From Xylona heveae TC161 (Eukaryota > Ascomycota > Xylonomycetes > Xylonales > Xylonaceae), in the NCBI RefSeq assembly GCF_001619985.1, contig NW_017264194.1, forward strand, positions 930,001-994,000: a DNA stretch of 64,000 nucleotides, given 5' to 3'. Positions 47,801 to 59,064 of the stretch are shown in pieces. A program made the translations under genes and the position numbers. The notes under the pieces were generated by a model that saw only the letters and a program-made list of their open reading frames with translations, was not told the origin of the DNA and did not search any database. Within the stretch, counting starts at the first letter, position 1. The number at the start of each line of letters is the position of its first letter.

Positions 47801-49285
47801 AGCAGACTCAAAGCTTCCCTTGAGGCTCGCCACCGTTTCCTCGTCTGTCTTTTGTTGACGAACGAGATTGTCTAATTGAGTCTGATCCCTGGCCGTCCGC
47901 TTGTTGACGTCCTCTCTGAGCTTGTTGTATGCTTGCAAGTCCGCCTCGCTCAATTCTCGGCCTTCTTGCCTTGCCAATTTTTGCCACTCTTTCTCCCACT
48001 TGGCCTGAGCTTTGTCAACAACCCCGAGGTTCTTTTTAAGCTGATCTACTGTATTTGACTGGGCTTCCCTTTCTTTTTCAATCTCGGCAATTCGCGAAGC
48101 ATATTTCTGAATGTTCCTCTGCGAGATTGTAATCTTCTCCTCGACAGGAACAAGAGCGTTCTCCTTCTCCTCGATATCCTTTTCCTTTTTCTTGATACTC
48201 CGCTCAACTTTCCCGACGTCTCTGCCGACACGTGCCTGTTCTCTTTTTGCGTCATCAAGATTCTTTTCGTATCGTTCCATACCGCGACGAAACCCTTTCA
48301 GCTCCTCTTGATGCTTTTCAATTTCGGCAGTAGACTCTTCAATAACGCGCTGAAAGTGATAAAGCTTCCAAAGTGCGTGAGTAACAATTGCCTGGTCACG
48401 CTCTTCAGCCTTTTTGGCATAATTTTCGGCTTCTCTCTTCTGTTCCTGATACTGTTTGATCTCGGCGTTAATGCCTCTACGCCGGTTTAGGGAGTAATTT
48501 TGGTTCTCTATGGCCTGTTCTTGGACTTCCTTGAGCCTCTCATATTCGGCTTTGTGTTCCAAGCTTCCGGATATCTGCTCGATAAGTCTTGTCAGATCCC
48601 GTGGCGATTGTGATGCGATAGCCTCAACATCTCCTTGGAATACTAGAAAATTGCGAGCTTTGATCAAAATATTCTCAGCCTCGAGGGCTTCGTTGTATTG
48701 CTGCGCAGAAACAACACGGTTGTTGATGCGGTATTCGCTAACGCCCTGGCTCGTAATGGTACGCTTCCAATGCTGCTCCTCACCAGCATCGTCTTCATAG
48801 ACCGCCATCACCCAGGCATTTTTAGGGTCGTTTCTTTCAGATTGGCTCAACTGGCTGCCATCCACCCCATTTTCGGTCCCGACTCCGTTGGTCTCAATTT
48901 CGCCATTCTGTCCCGGAACGGTCGCCGATCCGTCATCATTAATTTTGGCAGTGCGAAGGACGCGTCCACGGTAGACAAGGTCGCGAAGATGAGAAGATCG
49001 TAAATGTGATGATTTGATACCGAGCACGAAAGAGATAGCATCCATCCTTGACGAATTAGCGACATGAAGCTGAAAAGGGCATGTACAACGCACGAATTCG
49101 ATTTTCCTGATCCATTGGGCCCGATAATAGATGTGAAATACGAGTCGCCAAGAAGCAGCGTATGGTGGCCCTTGTAGGATTTGAAGTCTTCACAGTTTAC
49201 CATTAGCTACATGGAGAACATTGAGGTCAGGTTTGCTTTAAGACTGAAGCTTACTGAAGAGTTCCAGGCGAATTAGCTTCCCCAT
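44833..49285 (-). CDS. SMC1: Cohesin subunit SMC1
   Basis: Six exons (49285-49255, 49187-49094, 49046-46061, 45991-45684, 45501-45135, 44850-44833) join exactly to 1267 aa. SMC1 pairs with SMC3 and the kleisin Scc1/Rad21 to form the cohesin ring that holds sister chromatids and shapes loops. The N-terminus MGKLIRLELFNFKSYKGHH leads to Walker A (IIGPNGSGKSN). Two long coiled coils flank a hinge with GRVSELCKPKLKKYGDAV and VTLDGTVIHKGGLMTGGRG. The C-terminal head has the signature HLSGGEKTMAALALLFAV, Walker B FFVLDEVDAALDN and the switch ISLKTGLFQGSEALIGVYRD. KSSHLRSSHLRDLVYRGR identifies SMC1 rather than SMC3. The last exon is 18 nt and supplies LRKYL plus the stop; a TGCTAACTC branch point precedes it. 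SMC1 is essential. Confidence 0.96.
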
Positions 49286-49882
49286 ACTGCCGACAGTTTT
49301 GCGCGCGTAGAAACGCGCCGGTAGACGGAAGATGATGCTCCCTTTATCTCTATATTTTTGCTTGACTGCTCAGACACGGTTATTTCGTCGAGCTGCGCGT
49401 AGACACCGAGGACGTGTCTGAATGATTACGGTAGGCGTTTAGTGCCCCCTTTGCCTCTCATTCCATATTCGGAATGGCGGCATCTTCCCCGACGCGATAC
49501 CATGTCAGGCAGGCGCACGTCCCTGTTGGAGCTGCTTAGGACAGCACGACCGTCCCGGTCACCTCCTGTCGACACATCACGTCACATGCTGGCTGCCGTT
49601 GATATTATTTGCGTATCTTTAACCCGCGCCTTTTTTTTTTTGAGTGCACCTGTTCCCCCACGACCAACAACACGTCTAACGTTATCTGCATCTCAACAAG
49701 CACTTTGAACAGCGCATGGACGCAACCCCAAGGAGCACTCACGCCTTGCACAGATGAGCGCTATGCGCTATTGAGACTCGCTTTGCTATATTTAACAGCC
49801 GTGGGATGTTCACTTCTCCTCTTTCATAACCCCAGCTTCTCTTTTCCCTAAAAGGGTAGATCTTGTACGGAAATATCTCGCC
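49286..49882. promoter_or_regulatory. Divergent promoter of SMC1 and GPC1
   Basis: 597 bp between the two start codons. Just 12-34 bp upstream of the SMC1 ATG lie TTTTGCGCGCG (49297-49307) and AAACGCGCC (49311-49319), words close to the MBF/E2F-type G1/S element. CT-rich sequence near 49820-49855 precedes the GPC1 start. Confidence 0.45.
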
Positions 49883-51571
49883 ATGTCGGATCCTATCGCT
49901 ATACACGGATCCAAATCCAATTCGGAGCCAGCTCTCAATGAAGCGACTGAAATCACTTCCAGTGTTGGTACCACAGACACGGTGATCTCTGGCCATGACG
50001 ATGATCTACTCGCTCCAAGCGACAAGGCTTCTGGCATCTCCTCACCCCCAAGTCCGCGCCTCTCAAGAAATGGATCATTCTCAGACAAGAGTTCATCGCA
50101 CGAGGACTGGGATCCTTTCCCGCCCATCGAGCGGCTGACATTGTTCGACATACTTGATAACCTTGCCTTGCCCCAACGGTTGGAGCGACTACAAAATACA
50201 ATTCAAGCTCAGACGGAGCGTGTGAGAAGACATCGTGAGAAGCTAAAGTCGACAAGTATGAATGCGCGGGATCTTGTGGTTGACGAGTGGCGTCGAAGGG
50301 TCCCAGCGCCTGAAGAACAACTCGAAAAATACCGGAAACGGATGCGTGACTCTGTAGACAAACTGGGCCGCCGTTGGAATGACACCAAAGCTGTAACGAC
50401 ACGCGAGAAGATTTCCTTTATTGGCGGTGTCCTGAATATATTCATCAGCGGATATCTCATTGGAGCTCGCCCGGAGTCCTTTTATCTGTGGTATACTTGG
50501 CAGCTCCTTTATTATATGCCAATACGCTACTATTCTTACCATAAAAAGGGCTGGCACTACTTTTTGGCCGACTTATGTTATTTTACAAATCTGCTTGCAT
50601 TTCTCTCTTTTTGGGTTGCGCCTAGGTCGAAACGATTATTCATCAGCACATTCTGTCTGGCTTATGGTAACAATGCGGTCGCTATTGCCATGTGGAGAAA
50701 CTCTCTTGTCTTCCACTCCTTAGACAAAGTGACTAGGTAAGGAGCTCTCCTTGTCTCGAGATGTTCTACACGTCTGTTCTAACGTCGGAGTAGTTTGTTC
50801 ATCCATATCATGCCTCCGGTTGCGCTCCACTGCATTGTGCATCTAATGCCCCCAGAATTTCAAAAGCAGCGCTTCCCGGCTGTTTACGCAATAAAGACTA
50901 GTCCACCCGGAAGCAAGGAACATTACTCGCTCCTGGCAATGATGATCTGGGCTACTGTGCCATATATAATATGGCAACTGTCCTATCACTTCCTTATCAC
51001 TGTTCGTCGCCGCGAAAAGATTGCTGCTGGACGTCCGACCAGCTTCACCTGGCTTCGAAAATCATATGCCAAAACATGGATTGGAAAGACGGTGCTATCG
51101 CTTCCGCATGTACTGCAGGAGCCTGCATTCATGCTTATCCAGTACGGATACGCTCTCTGCACCATCATACCCTGCCCCCTATGGTTTTGGTACCGTTGGC
51201 CGAGCGCGATATTTCTGCTCGTCGTTTTCACGTGGAGTGTGTATAATGGAGCCACGTATTACATTGACGTGTTCGGAAAGCGCTTTCAGAACGAGCTGGA
51301 GCAGTTAAGGAAGGATGTTGCGAAATGGCAAACCAGCCCAGCAATGACGGCCAGCTCTCAGCCTCGACAGAAATCGGAAGCGAGTGACCACAATGCCGGG
51401 GACCTACAATCAGCAAACGTTGAAGGAACTGCAGAGGAGAATGGGTCCATCTCAAAGAAGGATGGGACGCGAAGAACAAGCATCGATAACATACCATTGC
51501 TCGACTCAAAGAATGAGGGACCTACGGGTTCTGATATCGGCATACAGGATATTGTAAGGGAACGGAAATAA
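49883..51571 (+). CDS. GPC1: Glycerophosphocholine acyltransferase
   Basis: Two exons (49883-50736 and 50794-51571) join to 543 aa. Yeast Gpc1 transfers an acyl chain from acyl-CoA to glycerophosphocholine to give lysophosphatidylcholine, allowing deacylation-reacylation remodelling of phosphatidylcholine without loss of the headgroup. The Ser-rich cytosolic N-terminus (about 100 aa) is followed by basic helices (LERLQNTIQAQTERVRRHRE) and then roughly eight transmembrane segments from about residue 170 (for example ISFIGGVLNIFISGYLIG, YHFLADLCYFTNLLAFLSFW). Conserved pieces of the family (formerly DUF2838) include YYMPIRYYSYHKKGWHYFL, SLFIHIMPPVALHCI and the segment around EHYSLLAMMIWATVPYIIWQ. 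The polar C-terminal tail is probably cytosolic. It would act at the ER membrane. The family assignment is firm; the biochemical role is taken from yeast and plant members. Confidence 0.92.
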
Positions 51572-52279
51572 TTTGGGAACCCTATATATTCCATTCTCGT
51601 CCCCGATCTTGTTTTCTTTGCCGGAGTATATTTTTGGTAGTGGCTCTTTATCTTGGACACCCGTCTTCGCGTATACTGTGTAATGTAATATCAATCCACG
51701 ATGGTCTCTACTGCCCAGTGACCAATGATGCGGCTCGAATTAGAGTAGAACACGCCTTGATTATTTTCTGCAGATCTCACAAATGTCACAGATACAGTAC
51801 TTTATTTGATGGCGGGCCCACATGTAGATCTTTGTTGGCAGGAGAGGGACTCACATTTGCAGAGACGGGCGTATTGCTTATGAGAAGACAAACCATGTCC
51901 CAGGGTCTTGAGGCATTTCGTCAGATGGGGACCAAAGAAACTGCTCACTTGACAAAATTTGTACCATTTCTCGTGACCATCATGTCCTAAACCATACAAA
52001 TGATATGAAATCAAAAATACTACACTTTCTATAAGATTGTTAATAGCTAAACTTCTTTGCATTTGGATAAAAGCAATGAAAAGGTCTAGATGACTCAGCA
52101 CATGGCGAGCATGATGAGTCTCGGCAATGGTGTTTTGATTGACATCATTGAATCATGCCTGGCTCTCATTGTTTTGCTTGTTGATCAGTCCGCAATATGG
52201 CCGCAGGCAAACAATCCTGCTGTACGTGATGAATGTTGTACTTATTACCGGTGTATAGTACCCTCTCAAATTATGCCCC
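51572..52279. other. Intergenic: GPC1 3' flank and regulator promoter
   Basis: 708 bp between two genes read in the same direction. Open frames here are short and featureless. I see nothing beyond untranslated and promoter sequence. Confidence 0.5.
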
Positions 52280-54017
52280 ATGGAAGCTCCGGCAATATCC
52301 AAATCTTGTTATACTTGCCGGCGCCGGCGTATCCAATGCGACAGGTCGAAAACACCTTGTCTCAAGTGCGAAAAGGCCGGACTTGACTGTTTTGAGGAGA
52401 GGCCTCTACGCTGGGTGCGCGGGGTAGCTATCCGCGGGGGTATGCGGGGACGATCCTTCGCGAAGACCTCGGCGGAGCAAGTGGATGAGTCTTCCATCCT
52501 GTCCTACTGGTCCCTTGGAACTCGCCTTAAGCCTGGTAAGCACGATCCATTTGCTTTGACGTCTTACAGACCTATCAGGGCGTTGTCTACGGGTAACTAG
52601 TTCGTCCTGACTGTGACTCCAACAGATGTGCTTTTACCCGAACTTTCCAAATATGTGTCGGGTGCTCGTTCATTAGGTGTGCCACGAGCTATGATAGATG
52701 TGGCTATGTCGAGTTTAGATAGCAGATCTAGATATTACTTGGACTACTGTAAGCTCGAGGTTTTGAACAGTGGCTCATATACGAATATCTGACCTTTTAC
52801 TTAGATAATGACCGCATATGCAAGGTCTTCATCGTATATGACAGCGAGAAAAATCCATTCCGAAGTCTCATTCCTCTTGGCTTGAACGAACCTGTTCTCC
52901 TGGAAACTATCCTCGCACTAGCAGCCCGTCATCTGGCGAATGCGGGCCATTTATTTTCTGATCTTGGGGAGAGAATGCTGCCCGAGTCTGTCAACGCTCA
53001 TTGCGAAGCGCTTCACTTCAAACACCGTGCCATCCAGGGACTTGCAAGCACTTTGAGAAATCCTGCGTTGTACCAGAAAGACGCCACTATCGCCAGCGTA
53101 TTTCTTCTGGTATTTTTAGATCTTCTAGAGTCGGGATGTGACCGATGGAACTACCATCTGGAGGGCGCGAAGAGGTTGATGACCTTGATGAAGCCGCACG
53201 ATCCAGGCCGGACCATTGAGGGGATACGCCATTTCATTACCAATCAAATTCATCTGTGAGTGCATGGTTGCCAAAAGTAAACTTGCGTTATAACGGCTAA
53301 CCACTGACATCTAGGATTGAGTCTCTAGGGACTACTTTTGTACGACCAAATCTAGTTTCCAAATTTATCTCCGCTCAGGAGACTGAAACTCCGCTTCAAG
53401 ACGTTGTCGAGCAGTCTTTCCTTGGCTGTCCCGGGTATATATTAAGCGCTGTCCAACATTTCTCTGTAGTGAGAGACAGAATAGCCGATGGAGACTCTGC
53501 TAGTCTCACTTCCGCTGACAATCAATTACATGATATTATATCCGTCCAAGAGTCTATCAAGAATTTTGACTGTCATGCATGGGCTGCAAATCTGCCTCAG
53601 GAGCAGTCCGCTGCACGGGATGTTCAACAGCTCAGCATGCTCTCCCGATCCTACCAGCTGGGCGCTAGTCTATATGGCCAACGGGTCTTAGATGCTATAA
53701 CCCAGAAGGTAACGCCTACAGGCACGATTCTGAGCGAACTAATCGAGGTGATTGGCGCACTACGCGATGATCCATCTGTGTTCAAATGCATTCTCTGGCC
53801 CATTTTTGTCGCTGGCCTGGAGTGCAAAGATCCGTTGCAGAGGACGTTTTTGATTCAGAGCCTAGAGACCTTCTGGGAGTACACATACTGTCTGAATGTG
53901 ATCAACGCTGCCCGTATACTGCAGGAGTACTGGGCGCAGGAAGAAAATCGAGGAAAACTGCCTTCGCAATGGATATTTAATGTTGGTCGCCAGGGACGCG
54001 ACTGGTTGCTGATTTGA
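52280..54017 (+). CDS. Zn2Cys6 fungal-specific transcription factor
   Basis: Four exons (52280-52535, 52626-52748, 52805-53255, 53315-54017) join to 510 aa. The binuclear zinc cluster is complete at residues 10-37 with spacing C-x2-C-x6-C-x6-C-x2-C-x6-C (start CYTCRRRRIQC), followed by a short linker; no leucine zipper is evident. The rest fits the fungal-specific transcription-factor domain found in Acr-2-like regulators: LNEPVLLETILALAARHLA, YQKDATIASVFLLVFLDLLE and the C-terminal KCILWPIFVAGLECKDPLQR then LETFWEYTYCLNVI. Such proteins are nuclear and bind CGG-containing sites; targets cannot be inferred, and no biosynthetic genes adjoin it. The stop codon is followed by 94 open codons in the same frame (see next entry). 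Confidence 0.92.
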
Positions 54018-54026
54018 TTGCCTCGA

Positions 54027-54302
54027 ATGTCGGGTGACTGGATCCATCTCACCATAGCCTCTACGGACGTTTCTTTCGACCTCCGAACCCTGTCAGATCT
54101 TCTTATCAAAGGCCATTTCATCCCCCTCCCTCCAAATCCGCGAAGTCCACCGGATCAAGAGGACACGTTAGGTAATGCCTCGAGCACTCTGCGCTTACCA
54201 GTGAGCAGGGCATTCTCAAGTCCCCGGCTGCAGGGCGCTTTGGCCGTCTTGGTTCTAGTTGGAGGAAGCATATATTCTCGAAAGTGGACTGGACGCAAAT
54301 GA
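54027..54302 (+). CDS. Possible small tail-anchored membrane ORF, or extension of the transcription factor
   Basis: Directly behind the TGA of the Zn2Cys6 factor the same frame stays open for 94 codons to a TGA at 54300-54302. From its first ATG (54027) it would encode 91 aa: a soluble part (DVSFDLRTLSDLLIKGHFIP, LPPNPRSPP) and a single hydrophobic C-terminal segment (LQGALAVLVLVGGSIYSRKW) followed by basic residues, as in a tail-anchored protein. The ATG context is weak (C at -3) and there is almost no space for a promoter, so a separate gene is unlikely unless it has an upstream leader. Read-through, a sequencing error at the stop, or chance are alternatives. I recognise no family. Confidence 0.25.
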   Translation: MSGDWIHLTIASTDVSFDLRTLSDLLIKGHFIPLPPNPRSPPDQEDTLGNASSTLRLPVSRAFSSPRLQGALAVLVLVGGSIYSRKWTGRK

Positions 54303-55089
54303 CTGCGTGTCGTATGTAAAGGCAGGATATATATTCCAGAATTCAGGCTTTTTTTGTGCCAAGCATGGAATCCTGATGACCCAGCATAGTAAGTTTTGTG
54401 AGAAATTTTTATAATTATTCTGCTAACCAGAGTTTCAGGATTCAATGCTTTGGGTCTTGCTGCTGGAGTACCTCTACTAGACCTAGGAAACTATAGACCA
54501 GTGACGAGGTTCATGCTCTAAAGGGTCCTGTTGACTCCAGACAGGTGATCCGTCGAAGAATAAATTGGAGACGATCCAAATTATTTCTGGAGAAGGCATC
54601 TAGAATAGATACGTTATTTAGCATTATCTTAGCAATTCTGCAAATGCTATCTAGGTTATCCTTCAGTTTCTTTAATGACTGCTGGCTAAGCAATGACTGA
54701 GCAGAGCACGAGGTCCCACTAAAACAAATTCAAATCATACTTCAAATTAAACAGAAAATTAATTCAAACCACGGTTTCATTTAGTTTTTCTGATAAGGAT
54801 CCAAGCTTGTTAATATGTAAAATAACCCATTCAAAGACCATTTTTAGCCGCACTCCATTTTATATACTACCGGAGTAAACATGCTTGTGCTGGATTTAAT
54901 AGTCTTGTTTGTCCGAACAAACCATGCTATTCCTATCTGGGACTTATCATGTAAGTTACGCGGAACTTCCGCCCCGAAACCCGCAGATCGTAGGCACCAA
55001 CACTTTAATTCCTTCTCAGCTGGGAAATCTTAAAGCCAGAGGAGGGAGACCAGTGCGAAAATATATCTCCAATTGAGAATACCAGTATA
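54303..55089. other. AT-rich intergenic region
   Basis: About 790 bp, clearly richer in A and T than neighbouring sequence (especially 54710-54860), holding the 3' flank of the regulator and the promoter of the phosphatase gene. Nothing else was recognised. Confidence 0.5.
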
Positions 55090-56499
55090 ATGGCTTCGTC
55101 ACCGAAATATTTGACAGGCGACAAGGCCGCAATCAATGAATTCCTTGACAAGTTCGATGTAAGCATCCGCTTCCTGTTATGCGTCATTTCATATTATGAT
55201 ACGGCCAATACAGCCAATTCCTAAGCAATGGCCCGGCAGATTCAAAGCAATTTCATGAAATAGTGAAGCTAATTAGACTCCAATTAGGTCTTTCTATTCG
55301 ATTGCGATGGTGTGTAACCCCGACCTCCCTCTATCTGACCGAGCTCAACAATAAGACCATGGTTGAAGACGGCTTTGAAGACATAAGGCGTCCAGACATC
55401 ACATAAAATATATGGCACGTTTACTGAGGACCTGAGGAGAAACACAGGCGTATTATGGTCAGGCGATCATCTCTTCGAGGGGACCGTTGAAACACTAGAG
55501 TTGCTACGATCTCGAGGTATGTTCTTCCTCCTGTGCTTTACCCCACTATAACCCCACCTTCGAAGGGACCCCTTTCCAAAATTTAGTATCTGGTTTGGGA
55601 ATCGCAGTTCAAGGCATCCCACGGGGACTCCACACCAGAGGAACACTGAGAGCTAACTGAAGTGCAGGAAAGCAAGTCGTTTTCGTGACAAACAACAGCA
55701 CAAAATCCCGCGCAGACTACAAGAAGAAACTGGAGTCAATGGGAATTCCAGCGACTGTCGTAAGTCCCTCTCCTTTTCACCCCTTTTACTTACAACTTGC
55801 TCACGCAAGAGTCAAAACTATCCGCAGGACGAAGTCTTTGGCTCTTCCTACTCTGCAGCTATTTATATTTCGCGAATCATCAAGCCGCAGCCGCCGCGTA
55901 ACAAAGTCTTTGTACTAGGCGAAGCCGGTGTCGAAGCCGAGCTCGAATCCGAAAACATTTCTTATATTGGCGGAACCGACCCGTCGCTGCGCAGGGACAT
56001 TACACCCGAGGACTTCAAGGCTATTGCCTCGGGCGAGGCGCTTGACCCTGCAGTCGGCTACGTGCTCGCCGGACTCGACTTCCACGTGAACTACCTGAAG
56101 CTTTCGATAGCATTCCAGTATCTTCGACGAGGCGCTAAATTCCTGGCAACGAACGTGGACAGTACCCTCCCGAACGCAGGATCACTCTTCATTGGCGCAG
56201 GTGGCATCAGCGCGCCCCTGATTCGTGCCATGGGTGGCGAGGAACCTATTGCGTTTGGCAAGCCCAACCAGAGCATGATGGACGCGATTGAGGGCAAGTT
56301 CCGCTTTGATCGATCTCGCGCTTGCATGGTCGGCGATAGACTCGACACCGACATCAAGTTTGGCATCGAGGGTCGTCTGGGAGGCACGCTCTGTGTCTTG
56401 ACAGGTGTGAGCAAGCGCGAGGACTGGGAAGCCGAAAACCCTGCTGCTGTGCCGGCCGCGTATGTGGATACGCTGGGCGATCTGCGAGTGGCCGCATAA
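55090..56499 (+). CDS. PHO13: 4-nitrophenylphosphatase / phosphoglycolate phosphatase, HAD superfamily
   Basis: Five exons (55090-55158, 55288-55309, 55448-55516, 55668-55759, 55828-56499) join to 307 aa. Pho13-type enzymes are cytosolic Mg-dependent HAD phosphatases that act as metabolite-repair enzymes, removing 2-phosphoglycolate, 4-phosphoerythronate and 2-phospho-L-lactate. HAD motif I is FDCDGVLWSG (nucleophile Asp28 and acid Asp30), most of it on a 22-nt second exon. Motif II is FVTNNSTKSR. Motif III and IV follow as GKPNQSMMDAI and MVGDRLDTDIKFGIEG. The C2-type cap lies between (GVEAELESENISYIGG and GLDFHVNYLKLS). Length and motif spacing match the family. The gene faces PRI2 tail to tail, 297 bp apart. 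Confidence 0.95.
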
Positions 56500-56796
56500 A
56501 TGGTACGGAGACGGTCGACCTCCATGATTGTTAATATGGTTCCGGGTCAAGCAACACAGACGCAAGCATAATCACTTGTACATAGACTCGTTTATATACT
56601 CTGATGAAATTAGAAATAGAATTCAAAGTATCCCCAAAAGACTCCATTACACTGCCCATATTTGCCCAACCTGCCAAGTCATCTGCCGTGATGTATGAAA
56701 ACGAAAAGAAGCAAATTCAACACAAAAGAAAAGGGAAAAAACAACAAATAAGACATAATAAAACCTCGTAACGAAGGAGTTAGAGCTGGAGCGCTA

Positions 56797-57658
56797 TCAC
56801 GATTCTGCTTCCTCCTGCTTCACCGCGCCCAGATGTTTCAGCATATAACTCCGTTTGAAATATGTATTCGGATGCACAATCGTATCGAGCTCTGCTGCGC
56901 CCCACGTGCCGTCATCTTTGACCTTTTTGATTTCCCCCTTATGCGCATACTCAAAGACACGATTACACGCCATGTGGAACCGTTTCTTCTCCACATCTTC
57001 GCGGACGCCGCGGAGGACATCGCGGTCCGAGACGCCCGTGGCCTGCAAGAGGGCCGTGAGATTATCCGTGCTGAAATGACGATAGGGGCACCCATGTGCT
57101 TCCCCGGGCCCGGGCGGATGTTCCGTGAGGATCTTCTGGCAGGAATACGGACTGTAGCCGCGTCCTCGACGGTTCGCGTCGCCGCCGACATCGCCGTACG
57201 AGTGGCGGATATTGTACCGGTACTCTTTGTTGAAGGTGTCGTCTGTAATGTTGCGGAAGGACTGGCGCCAGAACAGCAGGCAGTCTTCGAGCGAGAGCCC
57301 GATGCCCTTGAGGAAAAGCGTGTACTGTAGTCGCCCGAAATGCTTCAAGTGTGCGTTCTTCCGCAGCGTCATGTGTAAGTTGCGCATGCACAGCGGGAAA
57401 CTCTGGGATAAGGTGTCGATGGATCCGGCGTTGATCGGCGCGCCGGGGATGTGCGCGTTGCTGTCGCTGTAGGTGGAGTCCGGCGCGGTGAAGTTTTTCG
57501 ACAGGTGGCTCAGGATGGGCGAAAGGCGGTCGTCCTCGTCCAGTCGAGGCAGAGCGCGGCTTGTCAACTGCAGAGCATTTCGACTCAGTATGCCGATGAT
57601 GATTTGGAAAAGGTACTGCATCGGCAGCTCGGAACATGATGAAATTGGGAAGGACGGA

Positions 57659-57705
<47 letters not shown>

Positions 57706-58546
57706 GGCGGGATTAAAATGGGAAATAGATATATCTAGACGTACCTCTAGACTCCGCTCAAGACGGGCAGTAAATTCTGAAACAACCATGCTCATCTGCT
57801 CTCGCATCGGAACATATGCCTTGCCGCGTTTCAACAGGACTCGTCGGCCTTCCACCAGCTCCGGGACGCGCTCCCAGTCGAGCTTGAACCAGTTTTCGTC
57901 TTCCAGGCGTCTGACTCCGGGCGTCGACTGAAGCAATTCGGCGCCGAGTTCACGCTTTTCGTCATCGCCCACGACCTCCCAGTCAAAATTCAGAGTCTCA
58001 ACAAATGCTTGTCTCTCGCGGGCATCGTCATTCTGGAACCGTAGCTTGAATAATGCAGTTTCGACGCGCGCGAAACGGCGGCGCAAGTCATCTGTAGCGG
58101 AGAAAGCGAGGCGTAGGATAAAGTGGGAATAGTGATCTTTCTTTCTCTCATTTGCGAGCTCAGACGAGGAGGATGTGTTAGATGAGAGCGGGAGATATTT
58201 CTGTAGCAGAGGGGTGATGTGGGCGGCGGTCTCGGCGGGGGTTTTGTTGCGAAAGGAACATGCTTCTAGTTCCGCAAGGACTGTGAAAAGATTATATACT
58301 GTTTAGCAAGAGGAAAAGGCAATTTTTTTTGTAAGGGGGATTGCGACGGAGCATACTTCGCAGACGATCAATGGCCCACTGCTCGAATTCCTCGAGTGTA
58401 ATCTCTGCCGTAGGCGGTATTTCATAAAAGTTCAGCCGGTGAGGATATTCCTGTGGCTTGTAGCTCGCTGTCGCAAATTGCTTTCGTTTGTGGTCGAATG
58501 TCGCCCGCCTTTTGGGGTCAATCCGAGCAAAATCTTGACGGATCAT
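56797..58546 (-). CDS. PRI2: DNA primase large subunit
   Basis: Three exons (58546-58357, 58280-57745, 57567-56797) join to 498 aa. Pri2 pairs with the catalytic small subunit in the polymerase alpha-primase complex and is needed to start RNA primers at origins and Okazaki fragments. N-terminal features YPHRLNFYEIPPTAEITLEE and the helical middle fit the p58 N-terminal domain. The C-terminal iron-sulfur domain is clear, with four conserved cysteines in SFPLCMRNLH, GYSPYSCQKIL, GEAHGCPYRHF and FHMACNRVFEY, and the substrate-binding RQSFRNITDDTFNKEYRYN. The second intron (57568-57744) contains a GAAA microsatellite. CGCG-rich words typical of G1/S genes lie upstream. It is essential in yeast. 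Confidence 0.95.
57657..57704. repeat. (GAAA)12 microsatellite inside PRI2 intron 2
   Basis: Forty-eight bases of perfect GAAA on the plus strand; the transcript strand reads TTTC. It lies in the middle of the 177-bp intron, upstream of the acceptor on the coding strand. Confidence 0.95.
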
Positions 58547-59064
58547 GGTGGGGTTGTTTTGCAAGTGCTATGCTTAATTGCTGCCTCTCACAGCTGGCCC
58601 CCGAGCCTTGGTGGTTGAGGTTATCCACGATCAGCGGGAGACGCGACCTAGCGACCACACGCGACGCGTTTCGGTCATAATTGATTGCTACGGCGATCCA
58701 TAAAAACCATATGTGCGACATCAACTCCAGGCAAGTGCTTGAACAGTCGGAGAACAAGCTCAGTTCCAAGATTGTGAACTTGTTATTCTAATTCTAGGCG
58801 CTCAACGCCGCGTCTAATATCTAATTACAATGCGTTTATCTTATGCAGCAAGACTTCAACATATGAAAACTCTGGTGGTATATCGAATAAGAACCGCTGC
58901 AGGACGTCAGGCAGAGAATCTCGCTGTATTAATCCTTCCGTAGAGATCACGTCGTGCGGTCAAGGGGCCAACATTGTTTGTGACTTGTAATCCGGATCAT
59001 GGCGACGATACGTGCTTGATGGCTTATACAGTCCGAATGGCATATGATTCTGGTATCGGATCAA
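58547..59064. promoter_or_regulatory. PRI2 promoter and kinesin 3' flank, with MCB-like cluster
   Basis: 518 bp. Three CGCG-containing words lie at about 58640-58670, including a perfect ACGCGT at 58664-58669, some 120 bp upstream of the PRI2 ATG. ACGCGT is the MluI cell-cycle box bound by MBF, which drives DNA-replication genes at G1/S in yeasts. The right half should be the 3' untranslated region of the kinesin gene. Confidence 0.5.

Noticed and set aside
52280-56499. A secondary-metabolite or catabolic gene cluster around the Zn2Cys6 regulator
   Set aside because: Neighbours are GPC1 and a housekeeping HAD phosphatase; there is no synthase, oxidase or transporter nearby.
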